Source: DYGX01 sp035325905 (GTDB taxonomy: Bacteria > Chloroflexota > Anaerolineae > Aggregatilineales > Aggregatilineaceae). From it: a stretch of 14,314 nucleotides of DNA. Position numbers and translations under genes: made by a program. The DNA is taken from positions 1-14,314 of the forward strand of contig DAOKYY010000093.1 in the NCBI GenBank assembly GCA_035325905.1, written 5' to 3'. The notes under the pieces are model-generated. The model did not search any database, was not told the DNA's origin, and worked only from the letters and a program-made list of their open reading frames with translations. Below are positions 7,027-14,012 of this stretch, one piece after another. How positions within the stretch are numbered: the first letter of the stretch is position 1; every line of letters starts with the position of its first letter.

Positions 7027-7400
7027 GCCAGCCGCGCGCGATCCGTCGCGCCGAGAGCGGCGAGGTCGTGCTGGCGCGCGCCACGCCCGCCGACACGTTC
7101 TTCAGGCGCTGGCGCGGCTTGATGCTACGCCGCCGGTTGGCCGAAGACGAAGGGCTGCTGTTCACCTTTCACCGCGAAAACCGAGGCGAGAGCGCGATCC
7201 ATATGTTCTTCGTCGGGTTTCCGATCGCGGCGGTGTGGCTGGACGAAAGCGGCGTCGTGGTCGATGCCAAGCTCGCCAAGCCGTGGCGCCCCTACTACGC
7301 GCCCGCCCGCCCGGCCCGCTACCTGATCGAAGCGCCGCCGAGCCTGCTGGAGCGGGTCGCAGTCGGGGACCGGCTGATATTCGACGGGTTGAGCGCATAG
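7023..7400 (+). CDS. DUF192 family protein
   Basis: 125 aa. The start ATG overlaps the stop of the LysM gene (ATGA), so translational coupling is expected. Family landmarks are the N-terminal FFRRWRGLMLRR (usually F..R..GLM.R), a central HMFFVGFPIAAVWLDESGVV in place of the usual MWMKNT..PLD..F.D..G, and the closing VAVGDRLIF. DUF192 members are small barrel proteins of unknown biochemical role, often secreted or periplasmic. This one has no signal peptide and is probably cytoplasmic. The replacement of the typical MWM.NT by HMFFVG is a common variant in several phyla as far as I recall. Its tight coupling to a secreted LysM protein hints at a shared envelope-related role, but that is inference. 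Confidence 0.88.
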   Translation: MSQPRAIRRAESGEVVLARATPADTFFRRWRGLMLRRRLAEDEGLLFTFHRENRGESAIHMFFVGFPIAAVWLDESGVVVDAKLAKPWRPYYAPARPARYLIEAPPSLLERVAVGDRLIFDGLSA

Positions 7401-7413
7401 AGGCTCCGCGAAC

Positions 7414-7457
7414 AAAAAGCGCCGGGGCGCGAGCGCCGCTTGCCCTGGCGCTTTTTT
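7414..7457. terminator. Bidirectional intrinsic terminator between convergent operons
   Basis: AAAAAGCGCCGGGGC (7414-7428) pairs with GCCCTGGCGCTTTTT (7442-7456), giving an 11-bp GC-rich stem with one G-T pair, flanked by A-T pairs. There is an A-run on one side and a T-run on the other, so it can terminate both the plus-strand LysM-DUF192 unit and the minus-strand hydrogenase operon. Confidence 0.88.
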
Positions 7458-7465
7458 CTTGCTCA

Positions 7466-7539
7466 TCGCTAACCGCTGTTTTTGCTGCACTCTGCTGCGT
7501 TTAGCTATGCTTCGCTGCCTTTCGCTGCTCTTCAAGCGG
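7466..7539 (-). repeat. GCTAACC / GCAGCGAA-type repeat overlapping the kinase 3' end
   Basis: On the plus strand the stretch begins TCGCTAACCGCT and continues with repeated GCTGC words up to CTGCTCTTCAAGCGG. Positions 7500-7539 align with 69-108, the end of the other histidine kinase, with 29 of 40 identities by eye. In both genes the stop codon TAA lies inside the repeat at the same offset. Confidence 0.6.
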
Positions 7540-8850
7540 GAGCCGCACCGTGACGCGCGTCCCCTCGCCCTCGACGCTGTCCAGCGCGATCGCGCCGCGA
7601 TAGTGCTCGACCATCGCGCGCACCGCCGCCAGCCCGATCCCGGTGCCCGCGATCTTCGACTTCCTGGCGTTCGAGGCGCGGAAAAACTCGTCGAAGATGC
7701 GCGGCAGATCCGCCGCTGGGATGCCGATGCCCGTATCCTGAACGATGACCGTGACCTGCCCCGCCTCGCGCTGAACCGCGCAGCCAATCGTTACGCTGCC
7801 GCCGTCAGGCGTGTACTTGATCGCGTTGTTGATCAGGTTGCTGAAGATCATGCTCAGGCCGGTGTCCTCAGCGCGCACCATGACCGGCTCGCGCGGCGGC
7901 GCGTGGATTGCGATGTTTCTGGCGTCCGCTACCGGGCGCTCGCGCTCGATGGCGTCGGCCAGCGCCGCGCCCAGATCGACCGGCTCCAGCGGCGGGCGCG
8001 CGACCGACGCCTCACGGCTGGCGGCGAAGTCGAGCAGATCGTCGATCAGCTCGCGCAGGCCGTCGAGCCGCGCCCCGACGCGCTCGATGATCACCGCTTG
8101 CGGCGGCGTCAGTTCATCCAGGTATCCCTGCTCGACGCTACGGACCAGCGCCAGGCTGGACGCGACCGGCGCGCGTAGCTCGTGCGTGGCGGCGCGGGAA
8201 AAAGCCGCGCGCGCTTCGTTCAGGGCGCGGATGCGCGCTTCACGCTGGCGCAGGCCCTCGGCCTGCCGCGCGAGCAGCTCCGCGACCGTCAGCGCCGTCG
8301 TCGAAAAGAAGAAAAGCGCGGCCAGCACCGGGACGCCGCGCCGGTGAAGATCGCCGTCCAGGCCCAGGCCGGGCAGCGCGATGTGCGGCAACGCGCCGCT
8401 GGCCTCCAGCGCGGCGAGGATCGCGACGATCAGCGCCGCCAGCAACGCGAGGCCGCGCGCGCCACGCAATGGCAGCAGAGTCGCCGCCAGCGCGACGTGA
8501 ATCACGAAGTAGATCAGGGCCGGGCTGGTGATCCCGCCGGTGAGATGCACCAGGGCGACCATCGCCAGCCAGTCAAGCGCGATCTGCCCCCACAGCGCGC
8601 GCCGGGCCGTCGCCGCCGGGCGGTCGGGGCGGCGCGCCTCGGCCATCAGCGCGGCGTTATAGCCCAGCACCACGACGCCGAGCGCCAGCAGCGCCCCCGC
8701 CGGCAGATCGACGCCTAATCCCCAGCGCGCGACCGCCGTCAGCAGCAGGATGCTCAGCCCGGCCACCCAGCGCAGCCGGATCAGCAGCCGGGCAGTCTGC
8801 GCCAGCTCGTCGTCCGAGAGGCGCAGCGTGGCGGGGGCAGGCGCCTGCAT
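7501..8850 (-). CDS. Membrane histidine kinase of the hydrogenase operon
   Basis: 449 aa, starting at the ATG at 8850, 7 nt after the response-regulator stop; the ribosome site is weak. Residues about 24-195 are about six membrane segments with little extracellular sequence. The loop HLTGGITSP (102-110) recalls the GGxxNPF quinone-sensing motif of RegB/PrrB. A short coiled linker leads to a HisKA domain with phospho-acceptor H223 in SRAATHELRAPV. The HATPase domain has an N-box (MIFSNLINNAIKYTPDGG), G1 (VQDTGIGIP) and G2 (GTGIGL). It closes a seven-gene operon behind the hydrogenase genes and its probable partner regulator (8858-9262), so it may sense redox state, quinone or membrane status for H2 metabolism (inference). 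The C-terminal EQRKAAKHS tail is encoded by repeat DNA. Confidence 0.93.
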   Translation of the reverse strand: MQAPAPATLRLSDDELAQTARLLIRLRWVAGLSILLLTAVARWGLGVDLPAGALLALGVVVLGYNAALMAEARRPDRPAATARRALWGQIALDWLAMVALVHLTGGITSPALIYFVIHVALAATLLPLRGARGLALLAALIVAILAALEASGALPHIALPGLGLDGDLHRRGVPVLAALFFFSTTALTVAELLARQAEGLRQREARIRALNEARAAFSRAATHELRAPVASSLALVRSVEQGYLDELTPPQAVIIERVGARLDGLRELIDDLLDFAASREASVARPPLEPVDLGAALADAIERERPVADARNIAIHAPPREPVMVRAEDTGLSMIFSNLINNAIKYTPDGGSVTIGCAVQREAGQVTVIVQDTGIGIPAADLPRIFDEFFRASNARKSKIAGTGIGLAAVRAMVEHYRGAIALDSVEGEGTRVTVRLPLEEQRKAAKHS

Positions 8851-8857
8851 AGCGGGC

Positions 8858-9262
8858 TTACTCGCCGATCTGCTCCGGCGGCAACAGCTTGCGCACCTCG
8901 TCCAGCAGCCGCCGAGGATCGAGCGGTTTTTCGAGGAACGCCTGCACCGGCAGATAGTCCGACTCCGGGCGGAAGCGCAGCGGCGTCGTCTGGTGCACCG
9001 CAGTGACCATCACGATCGGAATCCGGCGCAGCGCGGCAGGCGCATCCGGCCCGTGCAGCTCCTGCGCAAGCTGGAACCCTGCCGTGTGCGTGCCCATCAT
9101 CACGTCGAGGATGATCAGGTCCGGCAGGATGCTCTTGACCTGCTCCAGACCTTGCACCTCATCGAGGGCCTCGTACACCTCGTAGCCCTCGCGCTCCAGC
9201 GGGAGCCGGGTCGCCAGCAGGACATCGGGGTCGTCGTCAATCACAAGAATTTTCCGCGCCAT
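8858..9262 (-). CDS. Single-domain response regulator of the hydrogenase operon
   Basis: 134 aa from the ATG at 9262. AGGAG lies 11 nt upstream, and the receiver fold begins at once (MARKILVIDDD). The acidic pocket is D9-D11, the phospho-acceptor D53 in LIILDVMM, with T-A in VMVTAV and the lysine in FLEKPLDP. It is unusual after D53: the normal MPxxDG is replaced by MMGTHTAGF. The stretch between the conserved Thr and Lys is longer than usual (HQTTPLRFRPESDYLPVQ). There is no output domain. The start overlaps the protease gene by 26 nt in another frame, so translation is probably coupled. The kinase gene follows after 7 nt and is the obvious phosphodonor. With no DNA-binding domain, the output must be a protein contact or a relay. 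Confidence 0.92.
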   Translation of the reverse strand: MARKILVIDDDPDVLLATRLPLEREGYEVYEALDEVQGLEQVKSILPDLIILDVMMGTHTAGFQLAQELHGPDAPAALRRIPIVMVTAVHQTTPLRFRPESDYLPVQAFLEKPLDPRRLLDEVRKLLPPEQIGE

Positions 9263-9740
9263 GGCTTTCTTTGCTCCTGAGTTCGTCCAGCAGAGCCTCA
9301 ATCAGTTCGGGCAGCGCACGCTCGACGGCCTGGCTCAGCGGGCGATCCCACTCCACATGGCCGGGCTGGACGCCGAAGATCACGACGTCCGGCGGCAGCA
9401 TGTGCAGCGCGTCGGCCAGCACCAGCGCGTCGGTCAGGTCGGTTTGATGCAGCGAGAGCGCGCGATCATGCGGGATCAGGCGCGCTTCGGCCCACGTGAA
9501 GCGCCGGATCGCGCCGGGCGCCAGGCCCATTGGCACGGCGTCCACCAGCACGATACGCCGGTACCCCGGCAGCAGCGGGATCAGCCCCAGCCCCGCCGTG
9601 CCGCCGTCGATCACCGTCACGCCGGGCGGCAGGTCCGGGCGCGCCTGCAGGCGCTGCGCGGCCAGCACGCCAACCGCGTCATCGCCCATCAGCAGGCTGC
9701 CCACGCCCAAGACCAGCGTCCCGGTGGGTAGCGGCTCCAT
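9237..9740 (-). CDS. [NiFe]-hydrogenase maturation endopeptidase (HyaD/HybD/HycI family)
   Basis: 167 aa. These proteases recognise the nickel-loaded large subunit and cut off its C-terminal tail just after the last metal-binding motif. Family landmarks are LGVGSLLMGDDAVG at the N-terminus, DGGTAGLGL and LVDAV. The three residues expected to contact nickel, by comparison with HybD, are D21 (in place of the usual Glu), D67 and H98 (SLHQTD). The length matches the family. It lies directly downstream of hydA, its predicted substrate, after a 57-bp gap that contains a strong hairpin. No clear Shine-Dalgarno is seen before the ATG at 9740. The 3' end overlaps the response-regulator gene by 26 nt. 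The general Hyp maturation genes are not in this window. Confidence 0.93.
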   Translation of the reverse strand: MEPLPTGTLVLGVGSLLMGDDAVGVLAAQRLQARPDLPPGVTVIDGGTAGLGLIPLLPGYRRIVLVDAVPMGLAPGAIRRFTWAEARLIPHDRALSLHQTDLTDALVLADALHMLPPDVVIFGVQPGHVEWDRPLSQAVERALPELIEALLDELRSKESHGAENSCD

Positions 9741-9762
9741 TACGCGGCGCCTGGCAGCAGGC

Positions 9763-9790
9763 CGGGGAGAGGCCGCCTGGCCCCTCCCCG
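9763..9790 (-). other. Strong hairpin between hydA and the protease gene
   Basis: CGGGGAGAGGCC (9763-9774) and GGCCCCTCCCCG (9779-9790) form a 12-bp stem (one G-T pair) with a 4-nt loop. It may be extended by GC-rich flanks (GCGGCGC and GCGCCGC). No T-run follows on the minus strand, so it is not a standard terminator. It could protect the hydBGDA message or reduce expression of the three downstream genes. Confidence 0.6.
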
Positions 9791-9797
9791 CGCCGCC

Positions 9798-11126
9798 TTA
9801 TTTGCCCACAAACTCGACGTTGAGAAAGTGCGTCGAGCACGAAATGCACGGGTCATACGCGCGCACCAGCATCTCCAGCCTGTGCGTGATCGTCTCTTCC
9901 GGCTCCTGAAGCAACGTCGGCACCAGGGCGCGCAGATCGCGGTCGATGTTGCCGAGATTCTGCCCGGTCGGGATGACGCAGTTCGCTTCCTGGATCAGCC
10001 CGCTGCCGCCGATCTGGTATTCGTGGAACAGGATGCCGCGCGGCACATCGACCGCGCCGACGCCGCGCGCGCCGGGTTGCAGCGTGACCGGGGCGGGGTC
10101 TTCGGGCGTGATGCCGCGCTCCAGCAGCGTGTCGAGCAAGCGGATCACGTCATCAAAGCAGTGCACGATCTCGACGACCTGCGCCACGCTGTTGTAGTAC
10201 GGCTTGAAGCAGGGCGCGCTGAGGCCCAAATGAGCCGCCGCCGCCTGCGCGCGCGGGTGCAGGTGCTCGAACTTAAGGTTGTAGCGCGCCAGCGCGCCGA
10301 CCATGTAGCTGTCGCGGCGGTGCGCGGTGTGCTTGGCCGTCGAGTGCGCTTCGAGCCGCTCGTTCGTCACGGAGCGATACTCATCTACCGGCAGCGGTGC
10401 GCGCTCGGTGCTGCCAATCTGCCCGTCGATGAAGCCGTACTCGTCGGGATGGACCAGCGCGACGAACTCCGTTTCGCGCTCGAACTGCGGCCACGGCAGC
10501 GTGGCGAACAGCTCGACCGTGGCGTCCACGTCCGGCAGCAGCGCCTCGGCGCGCGCGCGCAGCGCCTCGACTTCGACGCGCGACGGAAAATGCGTGAAGC
10601 CGCCGACTGCCATCGCGATCGGGTGGGTGTGCCGCCCGGCGAACGCCGCGCACAGATCGCCCGCGAACTTCTTCATCCGCAGCGCGCGCGTGACCACCTC
10701 TGGGTGGCTGGTCGCCAGCGGGATGACGCTGCCGACGCCGAGAAAGTCCGGCGCGACCAGCATGTACACGTGCAGGATATGGCTGTCGAGAATCTCGCCG
10801 TGCATGATCAGCTTGCGCAGCAAGACGGTCTGCTCGCTCAGCCGGACGTTCAGCGCGCGCTCCGAAGCGCGCAGGCTGGCGGTCGCGTGCCCGCAGGCGC
10901 AGATCCCGCAGATGCGGCTGGTGATGTGCGACGCCTGCGTGTAAGGCCGCCCGCGCAGCATCGCCTCGAAGAAGCGCGGCGTCTCGATGATCTCCAGCTC
11001 GCAGCGTTCCAGCGATCCGTCGCGCACATCCACGACGATATTGCCGTGCCCTTCGACGCGCGTGACATGATGCACGTTGATGCGAAGCTGGGCGCCGGGG
11101 GCCGGTTGGGTTGCTTTCTTAGTCAT
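9798..11126 (-). CDS. hydA: Group 3b [NiFe]-hydrogenase large (alpha) subunit
   Basis: 442 aa from the ATG at 11126, chosen because AAGGAG lies 10 nt upstream; it starts 4 nt after hydD. It is the catalytic subunit holding the Ni-Fe(CN)2CO site. Nickel ligands come from RICGICACGH (C73, C76) near the N-terminus and DPCISCSTH (C427, C430) at the C-terminus. E25 in RVEGHG is the conserved proton-transfer glutamate. The nine residues after H433 (FLNVEFVGK) are the expected peptide removed by the protease encoded next. Length is close to other group 3 subunits (about 430 aa). With HydD it forms the hydrogenase module of a soluble, cytoplasmic NAD(P)-linked enzyme. Group 3b is assigned mainly from the gene set (beta, gamma diaphorase, delta, alpha); the sequence alone could also suit neighbouring group 3 classes. 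Confidence 0.95.
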   Translation of the reverse strand: MTKKATQPAPGAQLRINVHHVTRVEGHGNIVVDVRDGSLERCELEIIETPRFFEAMLRGRPYTQASHITSRICGICACGHATASLRASERALNVRLSEQTVLLRKLIMHGEILDSHILHVYMLVAPDFLGVGSVIPLATSHPEVVTRALRMKKFAGDLCAAFAGRHTHPIAMAVGGFTHFPSRVEVEALRARAEALLPDVDATVELFATLPWPQFERETEFVALVHPDEYGFIDGQIGSTERAPLPVDEYRSVTNERLEAHSTAKHTAHRRDSYMVGALARYNLKFEHLHPRAQAAAAHLGLSAPCFKPYYNSVAQVVEIVHCFDDVIRLLDTLLERGITPEDPAPVTLQPGARGVGAVDVPRGILFHEYQIGGSGLIQEANCVIPTGQNLGNIDRDLRALVPTLLQEPEETITHRLEMLVRAYDPCISCSTHFLNVEFVGK

Positions 11127-11130
11127 CGAT

Positions 11131-11982
11131 TCAGGACTCCTTCGGCGCGGCAAAGGTGGACGAGGGCAGCTTCTCCGCGTCGGCGGCGCGGCGGCGCGAG
11201 CCGTTGCCAGCGCCCGCGCTCAGCGGCGCGTTAGCGCCCATCGCTTTGAGCTGGTACGCGTTGAACATCGTGAACTGGGCGTCGATCTCGACGTCCGGCA
11301 GGCCGTGCCCCTGCAAGATTTCGCGCATGTGCGCAAAGTTCGCCTCCGGCGCGAACCCCCGGCAGGCTTCGCAGCCGTCGCCATAGCTGGGGCAGATAGC
11401 GTTGCAGCCCGCCAGCGTGACCGGCCCCAGGCAGGGCTGACCCAGCTTGTTCAGGCACGCGTTTTCAGCCAGCTTGCACTCGACGCACAGCGGGTAATCG
11501 GGCAGCTTGGGCTTGCGGCCCTGGAGCAGCTTCTGCACGAACCGGACGAACTCAAAGCGGTCGATCGGGCAGCCGGGAATGGCGTAATCGACCTCGATCA
11601 CCGCCGAGATGGGCCGCGCCGGGTAGCTCTCGTACAGCTCCCGCCCATGCTTGCCGTAGACGTAGGTCTGCACGTTCTCGATCGACCAGCGGTTCTTCAT
11701 GCTGTTGACGCCGCCCAGGTGCGCGCAAGCGCCGAGCGCGACCACGACTGCCGCCTGCCGGCGGATGGCGTGCAGGCGCGGCTCGTCGCTTTCGCGCGTG
11801 CACGAGCCTTCGATGAAGGCGATCTGATAATCTTCGCCCCGCTCGGACATCGCCTCGCGGAACTGCACGATCTCGACCAGATCGAGCAGGCCAAGATGCG
11901 TTTGCAGCGCGTCTACGACCGTCAACTGGCAGCCTTCGCAGCTTGTGAAGTCGAAGAAGGCGATCTTCGGTTTAGCCGCCAT
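11131..11982 (-). CDS. hydD: Group 3b [NiFe]-hydrogenase small (delta) subunit
   Basis: 283 aa from the ATG at 11982, which overlaps the hydG stop (TGATG); GAGGAG lies 8 nt upstream. It passes electrons from the Ni-Fe site to the diaphorase. Proximal 4Fe-4S ligands are C15 and C18 (TSCEGCQ), C86 (GACAHLGG) and C138 (IPGCPID); C61 lies in IEGSC. Eight further cysteines, C166, C169, C176, C184, C193, C197, C204 and C207, fit two more 4Fe-4S clusters. There is no twin-arginine signal, in keeping with a cytoplasmic enzyme. The last 30 or so residues (from about NAPLSAG to the end) are low-complexity Ala/Ser/Arg, longer than in the roughly 260-aa archaeal homologues I know of. A GTG one codon upstream is an alternative start. 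Confidence 0.94.
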   Translation of the reverse strand: MAAKPKIAFFDFTSCEGCQLTVVDALQTHLGLLDLVEIVQFREAMSERGEDYQIAFIEGSCTRESDEPRLHAIRRQAAVVVALGACAHLGGVNSMKNRWSIENVQTYVYGKHGRELYESYPARPISAVIEVDYAIPGCPIDRFEFVRFVQKLLQGRKPKLPDYPLCVECKLAENACLNKLGQPCLGPVTLAGCNAICPSYGDGCEACRGFAPEANFAHMREILQGHGLPDVEIDAQFTMFNAYQLKAMGANAPLSAGAGNGSRRRAADAEKLPSSTFAAPKES

Positions 11983-12863
11983 CACAGCGCCTCCTCAAAA
12001 GCCAGCGCCTCGGCGTAGGTCCAGGCCGGGCCGTCCTGGCAGCTATAACGGTGGTTCACCTGGCAGTGTCCGCACTTGCCGACGCCGCATTTCATCCGGC
12101 GCTCGAAGCTCATCCAGATCTGGTCGGGCGTCAGGCCCTTGCCGAGCAGCTCCATCACGACGAAGCGGTACATCACCGGCGGGCCGATGGTGATCGCGAC
12201 CGTCTTGAAGGGGTTGATCTGGACGCGCGGGAACAGGCGCGTGATCACGCCGATGTGGCCGACCCAGCTTTCGTCGGGCCGGTCCACCGTCACAAACAGC
12301 TCGATGTCGTCGCGCTGGCGCCAGGCGCGCAGCTCCTCGCGGAACAGGATCTCGGACGGGTTCTTGGCGCCGTACAGCACGACCAGGCGCCCGTACTTGT
12401 CGCGGTTGTCGAGAATCTCGTCGATCAGCGAGCGGGCCGGGGCCATGCCCAGCCCGCCGGGCGCAACCAGCACGTCTTTACCCTTGAAGACTTCCAGCGG
12501 AAAGCCGCGCCCGAACGGGCCGCGAATCCCGATGGAGTCGCCGGGCAGCACCGTGTCGTGGATCACGCCGGTCAGGTCGCCCGCGTTGCGGATACACAGC
12601 CGGAAGGTGTCGTGGGTGCGGCTGGGCGAAGACATCACGCTGATCGGCGCTTCGCCCACTCCGGGGATCGAGACCATCACGAACTGGCCGGGCCGGTGGC
12701 CGAGGTTCTGGCCGCCGGGCAGCCGCACCGTGTAGACCTTCTCGAAAACGGTCTCGGTCTGTACGCCGACGACCTGCGCGACCGTCGGCAGATAGATCGA
12801 GCTATGCCCGTTCGTCGGGCGCGGGGTGGTGGTCGTCACCAGGTTGGGTGCTGTCTCAAACAT
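11982..12863 (-). CDS. hydG: Group 3b hydrogenase diaphorase (gamma) subunit, FAD/NAD(P)-binding
   Basis: 293 aa; it starts 1 nt after the hydB stop and ends overlapping hydD by 1 nt. It is a ferredoxin-NADP reductase-like subunit that moves electrons between the Fe-S chain and NAD(P). A flavin-binding barrel occupies about 28-125 (GQFVMVSIPGVGEAPISV). The nucleotide domain follows, with VLVAPGGLGMAPARSLI at 131-147 and VLYGAKNP at 162-169. The C-terminal CX4CX2CX7C motif (C259, C264, C267, C275) should bind a 2Fe-2S cluster, as in dihydroorotate dehydrogenase B electron-transfer subunits. The N-terminal 25 residues are Thr/Pro-rich and look like a lineage-specific extension. The symbol follows the hydBGDA naming of soluble archaeal hydrogenases; it is not the radical-SAM HydG of [FeFe] hydrogenases. 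Confidence 0.94.
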   Translation of the reverse strand: MFETAPNLVTTTTPRPTNGHSSIYLPTVAQVVGVQTETVFEKVYTVRLPGGQNLGHRPGQFVMVSIPGVGEAPISVMSSPSRTHDTFRLCIRNAGDLTGVIHDTVLPGDSIGIRGPFGRGFPLEVFKGKDVLVAPGGLGMAPARSLIDEILDNRDKYGRLVVLYGAKNPSEILFREELRAWRQRDDIELFVTVDRPDESWVGHIGVITRLFPRVQINPFKTVAITIGPPVMYRFVVMELLGKGLTPDQIWMSFERRMKCGVGKCGHCQVNHRYSCQDGPAWTYAEALAFEEAL

Positions 12864-12864
12864 G

Positions 12865-13947
12865 CTACGCCCCCGTTGCTGCCGGATTCAAGTCGATCTG
12901 CATCTCGTCGTAGAGCGCGTTCAGCGTGCCGGGGATGGTGATGTCCACCAGGCACGCCCGCTGGCAGCGTCCACAGCCGGTGCAGCCCGTGATGCTGTGC
13001 ACCTGCTGGATGTACTTACCCTTGCGCATCATGCGGTGCCGGACGCGCGACGCCTTGCTGCCCCGGAAGTTGTGCCCGCCAGCCACCAGCGCGAACTCGT
13101 GAAGCTGGCACGAATCCCAGATGCGTGACCGCCGCCCGTCGCTCATGTTCAACTCCACCTCGTCCTGCACGTCGAAGCAGAAGCAGGTCGGGCAGACATT
13201 CGTGCACGATCCGCACGCCAGGCAGCGCTCGCCGAGCGTGTCCCAGATGTTCGAGCCGTAGTTGATCGTCATCAGGGACGGAATCTGGTCTTTGGTCATC
13301 TTCAGGCGGTGGCGGAAGTGCGGCCACTTGGCCGACAGGGTCTGGCTCAGGCGGCGGATGTCCTCGGTCGTCGCCAGATGCACCTCGACGTTCGACAGCA
13401 GCAGCCGCTCGCCCTTTTCCGTCCCGGTGTCGATCAGATACATCCCATCGACAGCGGTCATGTGCAGGTCGTAAACCGGCGGCGCGGTCAGCGTGCCCAT
13501 GTCCTTGCAGAACGACGCGTCGTCGCATGGGCGCAGGCACTCGATCCCGACGATGTAGGTCTGCTCGCGCCGGGCGACGTAGTGCTCGTCCCGATACCCC
13601 TCGGTGAACACCTTGTCGTAGAGCATGATGCCGTGCATGTCGCAGGTGTGCACGCCGAGGATGACCGTCGGCTGCACGTCTTCAAAGGCAGGCTGCACGT
13701 CGATCTGCCGCGCGCCTTGCTCGTCGGTCCCGGTGTGGAAGGTGAACAGGGTCTCGCGCTGTGGAAGCAGATATTTCTTGGGCGGCAAGATGGTCGTCGG
13801 ATAGTCCAGCGCCAGCTCATCAGCCGAGTGGATCGCGTCGAAAGCGTACCCGGTCTCCGTGCGGACAGGACCCACCACCCGGAAACCGGCGCGCAGGTTA
13901 TCGACAAACCCCGGCAGCCGCTCTTTGGGGAGAATGTACAGGCTCAT
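12865..13947 (-). CDS. hydB: Group 3b hydrogenase iron-sulfur (beta) subunit
   Basis: 360 aa from the ATG at 13947, preceded by GGAG at a 5-nt spacing; first gene of the operon. It is the Fe-S subunit that connects to external electron carriers or to the diaphorase. It has two ferredoxin motifs: CLACGSCTNVCP (C242, C245, C248, C252, with extra C255 and C257) and CTGCGRCQRAC (C322, C325, C328, C332). In the second motif the usual Pro after the last Cys is Leu. The N-terminal part contains GVHTCDMHGI (C102) and ECLRPCDDASFC (C137, C141, C147), a pattern typical of this subunit family and possibly another cluster site. Length matches archaeal sulfhydrogenase beta subunits (about 365 aa). No membrane segment is present. 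Confidence 0.93.
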   Translation of the reverse strand: MSLYILPKERLPGFVDNLRAGFRVVGPVRTETGYAFDAIHSADELALDYPTTILPPKKYLLPQRETLFTFHTGTDEQGARQIDVQPAFEDVQPTVILGVHTCDMHGIMLYDKVFTEGYRDEHYVARREQTYIVGIECLRPCDDASFCKDMGTLTAPPVYDLHMTAVDGMYLIDTGTEKGERLLLSNVEVHLATTEDIRRLSQTLSAKWPHFRHRLKMTKDQIPSLMTINYGSNIWDTLGERCLACGSCTNVCPTCFCFDVQDEVELNMSDGRRSRIWDSCQLHEFALVAGGHNFRGSKASRVRHRMMRKGKYIQQVHSITGCTGCGRCQRACLVDITIPGTLNALYDEMQIDLNPAATGA

Positions 13948-13991
13948 TTTAGCTCCGTTGAGAACACGTAAATCTTGTCGAAGCAGGCCCG

Positions 13992-14012
13992 GCAGACCGC
14001 GTGAAGGTCTGC
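13992..14012. promoter_or_regulatory. 7-bp inverted repeat in the hydrogenase leader
   Basis: GCAGACC (13992-13998) and GGTCTGC (14006-14012) are perfect complements across 7 nt. They lie 45-65 nt upstream of the hydB start codon. No T-run follows on either strand, so it is more likely an operator or a 5'-UTR hairpin than a terminator. Confidence 0.45.

Noticed and set aside
9828..11234. 468-codon open frame on the plus strand opposite hydA
   Set aside because: The protein shows no domain and has the skewed composition of an antisense shadow; hydA on the other strand has all its catalytic motifs.
12051..12941. 296-codon plus-strand frame opposite hydG
   Set aside because: Antisense shadow; hydG carries clear FAD, NAD and Fe-S motifs.
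9798..13947. Group 3d (HoxHYFU) or group 3c (Mvh) hydrogenase
   Set aside because: The FAD/NAD diaphorase of ferredoxin-reductase type plus a separate 4Fe-4S beta subunit fits group 3b; HoxF/HoxU-type or MvhD-type subunits are absent.
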